Assembly (NCBI RefSeq): GCF_001708965.1
Contig: NZ_LVJW01000003.1
Span: forward strand, 1,116,001-1,180,000
Reading direction: 5' to 3'
Length of the DNA stretch: 64,000 nucleotides
Source: Candidatus Thiodiazotropha endoloripes
GTDB taxonomy: Bacteria > Pseudomonadota > Gammaproteobacteria > Chromatiales > Chromatiaceae
The translations under genes were made by a program, and so were the position numbers. The notes under the pieces are model-generated. The model saw nothing but the letters and a program-made list of their open reading frames with translations. It had not been told where the DNA came from and searched no databases. How positions within the stretch are numbered: position 1 is the first letter of the stretch; each line of letters begins with the position of its first letter. Of this stretch, positions 17,716 to 26,274 are shown piece after piece.

Positions 17716-17901
17716 TGGATCAGACCGATATCCCACTACCTGGTAATTAGATAAGCGGCTATCTAGCGACTATCAATCGTCCTCAATACCCGAGTTTTAA
17801 CCCCTCTTGGGCTATCTCCGGGCTTCCTTAAAACCACCAATTCCAGTCTCATATGGAGATCCTCCATGATGATGAGATGGTGTGTTCCAAAAAATCAACG
17901 C

Positions 17902-17930
17902 AAAAAAAACCCGGCAGGGGATGCCGGGCT
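17902..17930 (-). terminator. intrinsic terminator of phaB
   Basis: Read on the minus strand, GCCCGGCA-TCCCC-TGCCGGG is followed by eight T residues (plus-strand A-run 17902-17909). This is a classical rho-independent terminator 32 bp past the phaB stop. Confidence 0.9.
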
Positions 17931-17961
17931 GTAAAAATCACTTTCGAGGGAGAAGTGATGA

Positions 17962-18711
17962 TTAGTGAATAAACAGTCCACCGTTGACTGGCAGATTGGC
18001 GCCGGTCACATAGGTGCTTGCATCGTCTGCAAGAAAGGCAACAGCCTGGGCGATCTCTTCCGGCTGACCCATACGGCGCATTGGAATGCCACCGACGATC
18101 GCTTCACGTACATCGTCACGCATCGCGGCTGTCATCGCAGTTTCGATATAACCGGGTGAAACCGTGTTGACGGTGACGCCCTTGGCAGCACCTTCATAGG
18201 CCAGTGCCATGGAAAAGCCGTGCATACCGGCTTTTGCGGCAGAGTAGTTGGTCTGTCCAAACTGACCACGCTGACCGTTGACCGAGGAGATATTGATAAT
18301 CCGACCGAAACCCTGCTCAACCATGCCGGTCCAGACAGGGCGGGTGACATAGAATACGCTGCTGAGGTTGGTATCGATAACTGCATCCCACTGATCGGAA
18401 GTCATCTTCTTCATCGTGGTGTCGCGGGTGATACCGGCGCAATTCACCAGGATATCGACCTGACCGAATTTTTCGACAATCTCATTCATCAGGCTCTCAC
18501 CGCCCTCAGGTGTAGACACATCACCTGCAACAACTTCGACCTGAGCTCCTTGCTCCTGTTGGGCCTTTTTCCAGGCGTCAACTTGATCGGCTTCGGCAGG
18601 ATGACAAGTAGCAACAACCTTGGCACCTTCTTCGGCGAGACGCAGGCAGACAGCGGTACCGATACCGCCCAGACCACCTGTGACAACTGCGAGTTTGTCT
18701 TTACAGCTCAT
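17962..18711 (-). CDS. phaB: acetoacetyl-CoA reductase (PHA synthesis)
   Basis: A 249-residue short-chain dehydrogenase that reduces acetoacetyl-CoA to (R)-3-hydroxybutyryl-CoA with NADPH. The Rossmann motif VTGGLGGIGTAVC, the NCAGIT segment, catalytic Ser in INISSVNGQRGQFGQ and the YSAAK Tyr-Lys pair are present. The SSVNGQRGQFGQTNYSAAKAG-type block (residues about 140-160) is diagnostic of PhaB versus FabG. It is the last gene of the minus-strand part of the PHA locus and ends at a strong terminator. Confidence 0.95.
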   Translation of the reverse strand: MSCKDKLAVVTGGLGGIGTAVCLRLAEEGAKVVATCHPAEADQVDAWKKAQQEQGAQVEVVAGDVSTPEGGESLMNEIVEKFGQVDILVNCAGITRDTTMKKMTSDQWDAVIDTNLSSVFYVTRPVWTGMVEQGFGRIINISSVNGQRGQFGQTNYSAAKAGMHGFSMALAYEGAAKGVTVNTVSPGYIETAMTAAMRDDVREAIVGGIPMRRMGQPEEIAQAVAFLADDASTYVTGANLPVNGGLFIH

Positions 18712-18875
18712 GATTCTATGTCCTCATCTTTGGAAATTTCAGATTTCATCAAGGTGACGATTTTCGGTAATCCCTACCGCATATTTCTGCAATTACAAGA
18801 CGATTGTTGAGTCGAAACACCGCGTGATGGGTGGGTGCAGAATATCGGGAATCGTCATTCAGCCTGTTTGTATGC

Positions 18876-18904
18876 AAAAACCGGCGCACAAGGCGCCGGT
18901 TTTC
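18876..18904 (-). terminator. intrinsic terminator after the phasin gene
   Basis: On the minus strand AAAACCGGCG pairs with CGCCGGTTTT, with a short loop, ending in a run of T (plus strand AAAAA at 18876-18880). It lies 23 bp past the phasin stop, so the phasin mRNA is probably separate from phaB. Confidence 0.85.
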
Positions 18905-18926
18905 ACGGCAGCTGCTCAGCTTTGAA

Positions 18927-19298
18927 TTAAGCGGCTTTCTCGGCTACTTTGCTGATCTGCTCGTTGGCGGTAGCCAGGTTGCTCTCGTACCAGCTACGGA
19001 CTTCCTCACCGGTCTTCTGGCTCATTTCAACAGCCTCACGGGTTTTGGTCATCAGCTCTTCACCCAGCTTGCGGGTCAGGTCCATCTGGCCACGAACGAC
19101 TTCATGGTAGTCTTTCGCTTCAGAAACCAGTTTCAGCTGTTCCATGCTGGTGTTCATCAGGGAACTGACAGTGTTAATCTGAGCTTCCATCACCTGGTTC
19201 CAGGTTTTCAGACTGATGTCGGTCAGCTGACGGAAACTGTCGTAACCGGTCGTGTTGAACTCATTGATCATCTCGATACTCTCTTTTGCGTTTGCCAT
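18927..19298 (-). CDS. phaP: phasin family protein
   Basis: A 123-residue, helical, amphipathic protein of the phasin_2 type (MANAKESIEMINEF, then SFRQLTDISLKTWNQVMEAQ, ending SKVAEKAA), which coats PHA granules and controls their size and number. The ATG at 19298 is set by AGGAG a few bases upstream. An earlier in-frame start would run through the promoter. It has its own strong promoter (TTGACA-17-TATGCT), several PhaR-like boxes and its own terminator, which fits a highly expressed PhaR-repressed gene. Confidence 0.92.
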   Translation of the reverse strand: MANAKESIEMINEFNTTGYDSFRQLTDISLKTWNQVMEAQINTVSSLMNTSMEQLKLVSEAKDYHEVVRGQMDLTRKLGEELMTKTREAVEMSQKTGEEVRSWYESNLATANEQISKVAEKAA

Positions 19299-19320
19299 GG
19301 TATGTGCTCCTAGTTGGTTG

Positions 19321-19396
19321 TGCGTTGCAGCATTGTTGCGGTGCAGCATAAGGCAGATTCGAGGGCGTGTCAAGAAAAAATTTGTGCGGCGCACAA
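19321..19396 (-). promoter_or_regulatory. phasin promoter with three TGC-N3-GCA boxes (probable PhaR operators)
   Basis: On the minus strand TTGACA (19373-19368) and TATGCT (19350-19345) are separated by 17 bp. TGC-N3-GCA palindromic boxes occur at 19321-19329, 19337-19345 and 19385-19393; the last sits in the longer palindrome TTGTGC-GGC-GCACAA (19382-19396). The first two cover the -10 and transcript start, positions suited to repression. TGC-rich palindromes are the known type of PhaR target in Paracoccus; that PhaR binds here is inference. Confidence 0.65.
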
Positions 19397-19522
19397 ATTT
19401 TTTGCTGTAGTAGCGCACAAGCCGCTGTGCACTCAGATGGATGATCAGAAAAGAAAGAAAATAATCTAATAAAAACAGATGATTATCTGTTTTCGGTTAT
19501 TGCTGGAAATGGAGGGGTATTT

Positions 19523-19978
19523 TTACTTCTCCTCCTTTTTGGGGCTGGAAAAACCGGCCGCGGAAAAAAAATCTTTCTGCATATCGGTCCACAATTTCAT
19601 ATTGTTTTGAGCCAGATTTGTCATCGCGGTAAAGGGGTCTTCACCCATGTTCTTGCGGATCTGCTCCTGTTGGGTGGTGAACATCCCCAGGCTCTGCTCA
19701 AGATAGTTACCAAAGATACCCTGCAGTGTGCCGCCGTAAAAGCGAATGATCTGTGAGAGCATGTTGGCCGTAAACAGAGGGTTACCACCGGACTCGCTCT
19801 CCAGAATGATCTGCAGCAGAATGGTGCGGGTGATGTCTTCTTCCGTGGTTGAGTCGATGACTTTGATGAGTTCACCGCCGACGATCAGCTGGCGCAGCTG
19901 TGAAAGGGTGATGTATTTACTCTGCTCAGTATCGTATAACCGGCGATTGGGATACTTTTTGATAAGACGATCTGACAT
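19523..19978 (-). CDS. phaR: polyhydroxyalkanoate synthesis repressor PhaR
   Basis: A 151-residue DNA- and PHA-binding regulator. The N-terminal signature LIKKYPNRRLYDTEQSKYIT is the hallmark of PhaR/PHB_acc_N, followed by the accumulation-regulatory domain (LLQIILESESGGNPLFT, LSQIIRFYGG). PhaR represses phasin and its own gene and is released when it binds nascent PHA. It lies between the phasin gene and phaA on the same strand, in the order seen in Allochromatium-type loci. Confidence 0.95.
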   Translation of the reverse strand: MSDRLIKKYPNRRLYDTEQSKYITLSQLRQLIVGGELIKVIDSTTEEDITRTILLQIILESESGGNPLFTANMLSQIIRFYGGTLQGIFGNYLEQSLGMFTTQQEQIRKNMGEDPFTAMTNLAQNNMKLWTDMQKDFFSAAGFSSPKKEEK

Positions 19979-20305
19979 ATTCCTGACGCTGTTGCTTAAT
20001 CAATTGCACCAGTTTACAACAATCAGGCCATTGAACCTAGAAACCGTAGGTGAACTGGATTATCTGTCGTAAGAGATCGTTTCGTGAATCTCACCTCCAC
20101 CTTTTGGATGTTCTTATTGGTGCAGCGTGGATTTGTGGTTTTTCCCGGTAAAACCGGCAGGATCGACTGGAGCAGTGTTGAGTGTGAATGATTGCAGAGA
20201 AAATGCTCATGCCGGTCGGCAATGAGCACCCCCAGAGGACAGAGTAGCGCCTCTGGGGGTGGTATTAACCCACAACCCTGGTTGGGGTGGGCTGGTTCAA
20301 CGCTT
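19979..20305. other. 327-bp phaA-phaR intergenic region with a 12-bp hairpin
   Basis: CACCCCCAGAGG (20227-20238) and CCTCTGGGGGTG (20250-20261) form a perfect 12-bp stem with an 11-nt loop, 45 bp past the phaA stop. On the phaA strand no T-run follows, so it may stabilise the phaA 3' end or reduce read-through into phaR. The rest is the likely phaR leader; no coding sequence is supported. Confidence 0.55.
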
Positions 20306-21490
20306 TCAGGCTTTTTCCACTGCCATGGCGACACCCTGTCCACCACCGATACAGAGGGTGGCCAATCCTTTCTGACTGTTGCTTCGCTGCATCTCATGCA
20401 GCAGGGTCACCAACACCCGGCAGCCGGAAGCACCGATCGGATGACCGAGGGCGATCGCACCGCCGTGTACATTGACCTTGTCCGTATCCCAGCCCATCTC
20501 CTTGTTGACGCACATCGCCTGTGCAGCGAATGCTTCATTGGCTTCGATACGGTCCAGATCGTCGGCTTTCCAACCGGCCTTTTCCAGACATTTGGTCGAA
20601 GCTGGGATTGGGCCTGTACCCATGATTGCCGGATCCACGCCAGCCGATGAGAAGGCAACGATTTTGGCCATAGGTGTGAGACCAAGCTCCTTGGCACGAC
20701 TTTCAGACATCACCAGAACAACAGCGGCACCGTCATTCAGGCCCGATGCATTACCCGCGGTTACCGAGCCCTCTTTTGAAAAAGCGGGGCGCAACTTGCC
20801 GAGGGATTCTGCGGTAGTGCCGGCCCGTGGGAATTCATCCCGGTCGAAAACCACTGGATCGCCTCTACGCTGAGGGATTTCGATCGGCACGATTTCGTCA
20901 CTGAATACCTGATCGTTCAGCGCAGCCTCGGTTTTTTGCTGGGAAGCAGCGGCAAACTCATCCTGGGCCTCACGGGTGAAACCAAATTTCTGCGCAATGT
21001 TCTCAGCGGTGGTGCCCATGTGATAGTTGTTGAAGGCATCCCACAAGCCATCCTTGATCATGGTATCGACCATTTTCCAATCGCCCATCTTACTGCCGTT
21101 ACGGGAGTTGGGCAGGACATGGGGCGCCAGGCTCATGTTCTCCTGACCACCGGCGACGACGATTTCCGCGTCACCACAGGCAACGGCCTGCATCGCCAGG
21201 TGTACGGCTTTCAGTCCGCTGCCGCATACCTTGTTGATGGTCAGAGCCGGGGTCTCGACCGGCAGACCCGCTGCCAGACTGGCCTGACGAGCCGGGTTCT
21301 GGCCGGTACCGGCGGTCAGTACCTGACCGAGAATCACTTCATCAACCTGGTCGGGCTTGACGCCAGCACGCTCCAACAGGCCCTTGATGACAGTTGCGCC
21401 TAGCTCATGTCCGGGAATTTTTGCCAGACTGCCGCCAAAGGTGCCGATGGCACTGCGGGCTGCCCCTACGATGACTATGTTTTCGCTCAC
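20306..21490 (-). CDS. phaA: acetyl-CoA C-acetyltransferase (beta-ketothiolase)
   Basis: A 394-residue biosynthetic thiolase that condenses two acetyl-CoA to acetoacetyl-CoA, the first step of PHB synthesis. The acyl-enzyme cysteine is in [14 protein letters not shown] (near residue 89), with NEAFAAQ, the GHPIGASG histidine and the C-terminal [13 protein letters not shown] cysteine block. Length and order fit PhaA. It is transcribed divergently from phaE-phaC and upstream of phaR on the same strand. Confidence 0.96.
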   Translation of the reverse strand: MSENIVIVGAARSAIGTFGGSLAKIPGHELGATVIKGLLERAGVKPDQVDEVILGQVLTAGTGQNPARQASLAAGLPVETPALTINKVCGSGLKAVHLAMQAVACGDAEIVVAGGQENMSLAPHVLPNSRNGSKMGDWKMVDTMIKDGLWDAFNNYHMGTTAENIAQKFGFTREAQDEFAAASQQKTEAALNDQVFSDEIVPIEIPQRRGDPVVFDRDEFPRAGTTAESLGKLRPAFSKEGSVTAGNASGLNDGAAVVLVMSESRAKELGLTPMAKIVAFSSAGVDPAIMGTGPIPASTKCLEKAGWKADDLDRIEANEAFAAQAMCVNKEMGWDTDKVNVHGGAIALGHPIGASGCRVLVTLLHEMQRSNSQKGLATLCIGGGQGVAMAVEKA

Positions 21491-21615
21491 GTTGGTTAAT
21501 CCTCACATTATATTGTTTGTAGAGATCTGTCTGCTTGAAAGATCGATATGTGGTGGCTGAAACACTCGAACTGCATGATGAATTGGCCAACCTTGGTGTA
21601 TGTTTTAACAAAAAA

Positions 21616-21635
21616 TGTTGCAGCGCACAAATTTT
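21616..21635. promoter_or_regulatory. PhaR-like box in the phaA/phaE divergent region
   Basis: TGTTGC-AGC-GCACAA (21616-21630) contains TGC-AGC-GCA and shares the 13-base string GCGCACAAATTTT with the phasin promoter site (19389-19401). The shared sequence links both promoters to one regulator, most simply PhaR. Confidence 0.55.
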
Positions 21636-21778
21636 ATTGTTAGCTTATTGGGCATGAGTGTTCTCTGCTGGGTTTTATAGTCTTTTGTCTTCTGTACGAC
21701 AACCTGTCCTGGCTTAATGCAGTCCAACCCTGACGAAACACCTAAAGAACTATTGAGACATAAACAAGAGACCATACC

Positions 21779-22879
21779 ATGAGTGAATCAGCTTTTTGGA
21801 ACGAAGACTGGATGAAAATCCAGCAGAGTTATTGGGAGAACTGGAGCGATATGAGCCGCAAGGCGATGGGCATGGAGCCTCCCAAGTCCCCACTGGAGAA
21901 TGCCATGGACCACTGGTGGCAGGCCGTCTCTCCATCAGCCAGTGATATGTCACGTGATTTCATGGGCAAGATGATGGAGCAGACCAAGAGCTACTTTCGT
22001 CTGGCAGAGGGTTACTACGGTAATGCCTCGGACAGCAATAACTGGCTGGATGCGGCGAACCGCACTGTGAGTGATATGCAGAGCATGTTCAGCAACAGTC
22101 TGGAGAGTGTTTACAACGGCACGGAGACCGCCGGTGACGATGCCATGCACAAGATGATGGCGTTCTGGGAGATGCCCATGGACAACTGGCAGCGCATGGT
22201 CTCCTCCCTGTCGCTGATGCCTGGTGACCTGTTGCGCAATATGCCTCATCAGGATGGGCTGGAACGATTTCTGAGTGCCCCCGGGCTGGGTTACATGCGT
22301 GAGGAAGAGGGACAGTACAAAAAACTGACCCATGCGGTGGTCAACTATCAGCGCAATCTTGGTGAGTACATGAAGTTCTTCTCAAACCTCGGCCTGCTCG
22401 CTGCGAATCGCATGAAAGACAAGGTTCAGGATGTTGCTGAGAGTGGCAAGCAGATCGACAGTGCCCGCGGGCTCTACGACCTTTGGGTCAGCAGCAGCGA
22501 AGAGGTGTACGGTGAGCAGGTTATGACCCCTGAGTACGCCAAGATTCATGGATCACTGGTTAATAGCCTGATGAATCTGAAGCAGCGTCTGGGCCATGTT
22601 GTGGACGAAGCACTGGGTGGTCTGAATATGCCTACCCGACGCGAGCTTCGCACCCTGCAGGATCGTCTGCAGGAGTCCCGTCGTGAGTCTAAAGCGATGA
22701 AAGCCGAGATTGAACTGCTGAAAGAGCAGATGATCGAGATGCGCTCATTGGCCACTAGCCAAGCAAAGCCGGCTGCAGCAGAAACCGCTGCCAAGCCGAA
22801 AGCGACGGCAAAGAAGAAAGCCAGCGCAAAAAAGAAGGCCGCAACCAAGAAAGCACAGCCTAAAGCTGATGCATCCTAA
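21779..22879 (+). CDS. phaE: class III PHA synthase subunit PhaE
   Basis: A 366-residue protein with the PhaE pattern: N-terminal Trp-rich FWNEDWMKIQQSYWENW, a long helical body, and a predicted coiled coil near residues 285-325. It forms the synthase complex with PhaC and has no catalytic triad of its own. Its last 35 residues are a Lys/Ala-rich tail (AKKKASAKKKAATKKAQ) like the DNA-binding tails of PhaF-type granule proteins or histones, unusual for PhaE and perhaps tying granules to the nucleoid. Translation starts at ATG 21779; phaC follows after 46 bp. Confidence 0.92.
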   Translation: MSESAFWNEDWMKIQQSYWENWSDMSRKAMGMEPPKSPLENAMDHWWQAVSPSASDMSRDFMGKMMEQTKSYFRLAEGYYGNASDSNNWLDAANRTVSDMQSMFSNSLESVYNGTETAGDDAMHKMMAFWEMPMDNWQRMVSSLSLMPGDLLRNMPHQDGLERFLSAPGLGYMREEEGQYKKLTHAVVNYQRNLGEYMKFFSNLGLLAANRMKDKVQDVAESGKQIDSARGLYDLWVSSSEEVYGEQVMTPEYAKIHGSLVNSLMNLKQRLGHVVDEALGGLNMPTRRELRTLQDRLQESRRESKAMKAEIELLKEQMIEMRSLATSQAKPAAAETAAKPKATAKKKASAKKKAATKKAQPKADAS

Positions 22880-22925
22880 GGTTATCGCTGTACACATCAA
22901 GTGATAGGAATTGAGGAGAATAGAC

Positions 22926-23996
22926 GTGCAACCATTTAACATGCGGCCCGATCAATTGGCCGAAGAGATGCTCGACTACAGCCGCAAGCTGGGCAAAGGT
23001 GTTGAAAACCTACTGAATGCAGACAAGATTGATGCCGGTGTAACGCCGAAAGTGGAGGTCTACAGTGAAGACAAACTGCGCCTCTATCGGTATGAGTCCC
23101 CGGCGGATGTGGTGCAGAGCTCAGTACCCACGCTGATTGTCTATGCGTTGGTCAACCGCCCATACATGACCGACCTGCAGGAGAATCGCTCGACCGTCAG
23201 GAATCTGCTGGCTGCAGGTCAGGATGTCTATCTGGTGGACTGGGGATATCCGGATGAGGCGGATCGCGCCTTGACCATGGATGATTACATCAACGGCTAT
23301 CTGGATCGTTGTGTCGATGTTATTCGTAAGCGCCACAAGCTGGATAAAATCAACATCCTGGGTATCTGCCAGGGTGGTGCATTCAGCCTATGCTATTCAT
23401 CGATGCACCCTGAAAAGGTGAAAAACCTGGTCACCATGGTGACTCCGGTCGATTTCAAAACCCCCGACAACATGCTCTCTGCCTGGGTGCAGCACATGGA
23501 TGTCGATCTGCTTATCGACACCTTGGGCAATGTGCCAGGCGAGTTGCTCAACTGGACATTTCTCTCGCTGAAACCTTTCAGTCTTACGGGTCAGAAATAC
23601 CTGAGTATGGTCGATGTCCTGGAAGACGAAGACAAACTGAAGAATTTCCTGCGCATGGAAAAATGGATCTTCGACAGCCCGGATCAGGCCGGTGAGACTT
23701 TCCGTCAGTTCACTAAGGATTTCTATCAGCAGAATGGCTTTCTCGAAGGCGGTGTGAAGATCGGTGATCGTCAGGTCGACCTGAAGAACATCACCTGTCC
23801 GGTGCTGAACATCTATGCCGAACAAGATCATCTGGTACCACCGGATGCTTCCAGAGCACTTCGCGGGCTGACCAGCAGTAAGGACTACACCGAGCTCTCT
23901 TTCCCTGGCGGACATATCGGTATCTATGTCAGCGGAAAAGCGCAGAAAGAGGTTCCGCCTTCAATCGGTAAGTGGCTGGACGAGCGCACAAAATAG
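22926..23996 (+). CDS. phaC: class III PHA synthase catalytic subunit PhaC
   Basis: A 356-residue alpha/beta hydrolase-fold synthase that polymerises (R)-3-hydroxyacyl-CoA. The lipase-like box is GICQGG with the catalytic Cys at about residue 148; the Asp lies in YAEQDHLVPP and the His in FPGGHIGIY, matching the A. vinosum enzyme. I take the GTG at 22926 as start because GAGGAG sits seven bases upstream. The next alternative is ATG at 22941. It is cotranscribed with phaE and ends before a strong terminator. Confidence 0.95.
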   Translation: MQPFNMRPDQLAEEMLDYSRKLGKGVENLLNADKIDAGVTPKVEVYSEDKLRLYRYESPADVVQSSVPTLIVYALVNRPYMTDLQENRSTVRNLLAAGQDVYLVDWGYPDEADRALTMDDYINGYLDRCVDVIRKRHKLDKINILGICQGGAFSLCYSSMHPEKVKNLVTMVTPVDFKTPDNMLSAWVQHMDVDLLIDTLGNVPGELLNWTFLSLKPFSLTGQKYLSMVDVLEDEDKLKNFLRMEKWIFDSPDQAGETFRQFTKDFYQQNGFLEGGVKIGDRQVDLKNITCPVLNIYAEQDHLVPPDASRALRGLTSSKDYTELSFPGGHIGIYVSGKAQKEVPPSIGKWLDERTK

Positions 23997-24043
23997 TTTC
24001 AACCAAATGATCCTCCGCCGGTAGTCTCTACCGGTTTCTTTCG

Positions 24044-24070
24044 GGGTGCCGCCAGGCACCCCTTTTTTTT
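24044..24070 (+). terminator. intrinsic terminator of phaE-phaC
   Basis: GGGTGCC (24045-24051) pairs with GGCACCC (24056-24062) across a four-base loop and is followed by eight T residues, 48 bp past the phaC stop. Confidence 0.9.
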
Positions 24071-24225
24071 GCCTCAGTAAAAAGTCAGACAAAACGACTG
24101 GTTGTTCTCAGAAATCTGGCTGTGAAGGTAGTGCCGTTTGGACCTTATTGTCAGAATACGATGTTCCCTGTTTTTTACATGGCATTCTCATCTGGATTAT
24201 TTGTCCTGGAGAGCTAATCTATGAG

Positions 24226-24256
24226 TTGTACATAATGTACAATTTAATAGTATAAA
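24226..24256 (+). promoter_or_regulatory. TTGTACAT-A-ATGTACAA palindrome in a 19-bp-spacer promoter (proposed MerR/LitR operator)
   Basis: 24226-24242 is a perfect 17-bp palindrome. Its first half doubles as a -35 (TTGTAC, 24226-24231), and TATAAA at 24251-24256 is a good -10, leaving a 19-bp spacer typical of MerR-family-controlled promoters. Related palindromes lie in front of the MerR gene (44036) and between its putative target operons (38035). It would drive the rnfG-like and glutathione peroxidase genes after a leader of about 220 nt with no convincing ORF. Confidence 0.65.
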
Positions 24257-24479
24257 AGCTATGCAATTAATGGGGTTGATACCGGCAGATCTATGAGGCC
24301 GGCTCTTGAGATTGTGTTTTTATGACCCTCTGAAGGATGAAATCGAAGAGATTGACCTTAAACAGGCAGTCGACTGGATGAAATTTTCCTTAATTTGGTT
24401 GATGAGGGGATCGACTAGGTTTGATTAGCGTCCCATGCGGGTTGGGTAGAGGCGATACGGGATTAAATGGTGAACTGTC

Positions 24480-25214
24480 ATGAAGCGTGCATTTCAGCGT
24501 TGGTACAAACTGGTTGCTGCTGGGCTGGTCCTGGGTCTATTCACGGCATTCGGAATCTCAATGGTTGCTCTGGTGCATGTAAAAACCGCCAAGCAGATTG
24601 CCGAAAATCAGCTTCAAGAGACCTATCGGGCGTTTGATCGCGTGCTAGGGGGAGAGGCGTACGACAATCGACCACTGGATCATCCTACCCAGCTGGCTGC
24701 GGTGGACTGGCTCAATGGTGGAGAACCGATCACCATCTATACGGCCAAAAGAGATGGACAACCCGTTGCAACTCTCCTCAGTATCGACGCTCAGAAGGGC
24801 TATAACGGTAGTATCACCCTGATGTTGGGGATACTTGCCAACGGAACCCTGTCGGGTGTGGAAGTTGTAAGCCATCGCGAGACGCCTGGTTTAGGAGACA
24901 AAATCGAATCACGACGTTCAGATTGGCTGGAGCAGTTTGAAGGGCGTTCATTGAATTCACCCGCTGAGGATCAGTGGGGTGTCAAGCGGGATGGTGGTTT
25001 GTTTGATCAGATAACTGGCGCCACAGTGACTTCCCGCAGTGTGGTGATGTCACTCAAACAAGCGCTGAGCTACCTGCAACAGTTGCGTCCCGAGTTGTTC
25101 GAAAGGGTAGAGCCTTCCGCGCTGCTCAAGACCAACAAGCCTCTACTAAAGTACCCTGACTGGATCACTCTGCAGCAGGGTTTTGCCCATACCAGGCAGG
25201 GTTTGCTGATATGA
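24480..25214 (+). CDS. orphan RnfG/RsxG-like FMN-binding protein
   Basis: A 244-residue protein with one N-terminal membrane helix (residues 11-33) and a periplasmic FMN-binding domain. The covalent flavin motif is TGATVTS (Thr-linked FMN by phosphoester), and GLGDKIE and GGLFDQITGAT match RnfG of the Na+/H+-pumping ferredoxin:NAD oxidoreductase. No other rnf gene is present in the window, so it is a stand-alone copy or part of another electron path. It overlaps the glutathione peroxidase gene by 4 bp (ATGA), so they are translationally coupled; electron supply to a periplasmic peroxidase is a possible but untested link. Confidence 0.82.
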   Translation: MKRAFQRWYKLVAAGLVLGLFTAFGISMVALVHVKTAKQIAENQLQETYRAFDRVLGGEAYDNRPLDHPTQLAAVDWLNGGEPITIYTAKRDGQPVATLLSIDAQKGYNGSITLMLGILANGTLSGVEVVSHRETPGLGDKIESRRSDWLEQFEGRSLNSPAEDQWGVKRDGGLFDQITGATVTSRSVVMSLKQALSYLQQLRPELFERVEPSALLKTNKPLLKYPDWITLQQGFAHTRQGLLI

Positions 25215-25750
25215 TCAGGATACTTTTTATCGGTCTGATGGTACTTGCTGCACAGGTTTCAGCACAAAGCAACTGCCCGGAGACACTGAATTTCAACAAA
25301 CGGCAGCTCGCTGGTGAAAAGCGGATAAATCTTTGTGAGGCCTATCTTGGTCAGGTGGTTCTGATCGTTAACAGTGCAAGTAAATGCGGATATACGCCCC
25401 AATATGAGGGATTGGAAAAGCTCTACAGGGAGTATCAGGAGCAGGGGCTGGTTGTGTTGGGTTTTCCAAGCAACGATTTCGGTGCACAGGAACCTGGTAG
25501 TGAAAAACAGATTCAATCCTTCTGCCGTAACACCTACAGTATCGAATTTCCCATGTTTGAAAAGACCAGGGTACGTAAGGGCAATGCTGATCCCTTATAT
25601 GAGGTGCTTGCTCGAAAGGCTGGTGAGTATCCTGCCTGGAATTTTCATAAATACCTGCTTAACCGTGAAGGCGAGTTGGTGGGTAGTTTCCCAAGTCGAA
25701 TAAAGCCGCAAAGCCAGGAACTGGTCAACGCAATAAAAGATTTCCTTTGA
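25211..25750 (+). CDS. periplasmic glutathione peroxidase-family protein
   Basis: A 179-residue thiol peroxidase of the GPx family with an N-terminal signal peptide (residues 1-18, LMVLAAQVSA). The active-site segment is VNSASKCGYTPQYEGL, with Cys in place of selenocysteine. The LVVLGFPSNDFGAQEPGS and WNFHKYLLNREGE blocks carry the conserved Gln and Trp. Such enzymes reduce lipid and alkyl hydroperoxides, usually with thioredoxin-like donors. It is coupled to the rnfG-like gene and shares the proposed light/redox-controlled promoter, which would fit repair of photo-oxidised lipids. Confidence 0.88.
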   Translation: MIRILFIGLMVLAAQVSAQSNCPETLNFNKRQLAGEKRINLCEAYLGQVVLIVNSASKCGYTPQYEGLEKLYREYQEQGLVVLGFPSNDFGAQEPGSEKQIQSFCRNTYSIEFPMFEKTRVRKGNADPLYEVLARKAGEYPAWNFHKYLLNREGELVGSFPSRIKPQSQELVNAIKDFL

Positions 25751-25751
25751 G

Positions 25752-25910
25752 GGTTTGATCGGCAAATGCTTCCTAACACGGATTCGGCCACTGGATATTG
25801 CATGCCCGTGGTTCGAAAAAAGCATTGATCCGGAATTTGCTTTTAACCAGATGAGTGCCCTGTTTGATGAAATCGTAGTGGCTTGCAAGGGTATTGAGAC
25901 CGGTGGCTGA
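25752..25910 (+). pseudogene. possible remnant of a ChrB-type chromate resistance protein
   Basis: Directly after gpx an open stretch without a start codon encodes LTRIRPLDIACPWFEKSIDP, which resembles the ChrB C-terminal signature (TRERPKIDRIACPWLIRRFIDP in known members), then about 25 unrelated-looking residues and a stop. No ribosome site or complete domain is present. I read this as a decayed fragment; chance similarity cannot be excluded. Confidence 0.3.
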
Positions 25911-26274
25911 AACTTTAATTGGCTCATTACCAATCACATCAAATTCTCCTACTATTTCATCGTCTAGTTGTATACCGGTTTAATGGATGTCACCAGCCTA
26001 GATTTTGTCCATAATGGGCAGAGTAATTACTTATTCGCGAAGTCAACCGATTCAATACATTAGAGAATCTCAGGTTAAAAAAAGGGTTTCGGGTATTGAA
26101 TGAAATTGGGTATTCCTGACAATCTCCGTGGAGACTGTCTGGGCATTCATGTCTGAGAATAGTATTGAGATCAGCTGTGATGGGGTTTTTGCTATTTGAT
26201 GCTGCTTGGATTTCACTGGAATCGCGGTGAATCCAAGGCTTTGACCACAAGAGATACATTTGAAATACAAAACG
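25911..26274. other. intergenic region upstream of nhaA
   Basis: AT-rich sequence with several short stop-interrupted frames; no coding sequence, clear terminator or operator is supported. It presumably contains the nhaA promoter. Confidence 0.4.

Noticed and set aside
17862-17935. A short ORF MMMRWCVPKNQ... before the phaB terminator
   Set aside because: It runs through the terminator hairpin and A-run of phaB and has no ribosome site on its own strand.
20227-20261. The 12-bp hairpin after phaA as an intrinsic terminator
   Set aside because: The stem is perfect but no T-run follows on the phaA strand, so I list it only as a hairpin.
24325-24428. An ORF-like stretch DEIEEIDLKQAVDWMKF in the rnfG leader
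   Set aside because: There is no start codon with a ribosome site and the frame is short; it could be an old fragment but nothing supports expression.
24480-25214. A complete Rnf electron transport operon
   Set aside because: Only the RnfG-like gene is present; no RnfA-E homologs flank it in this window.
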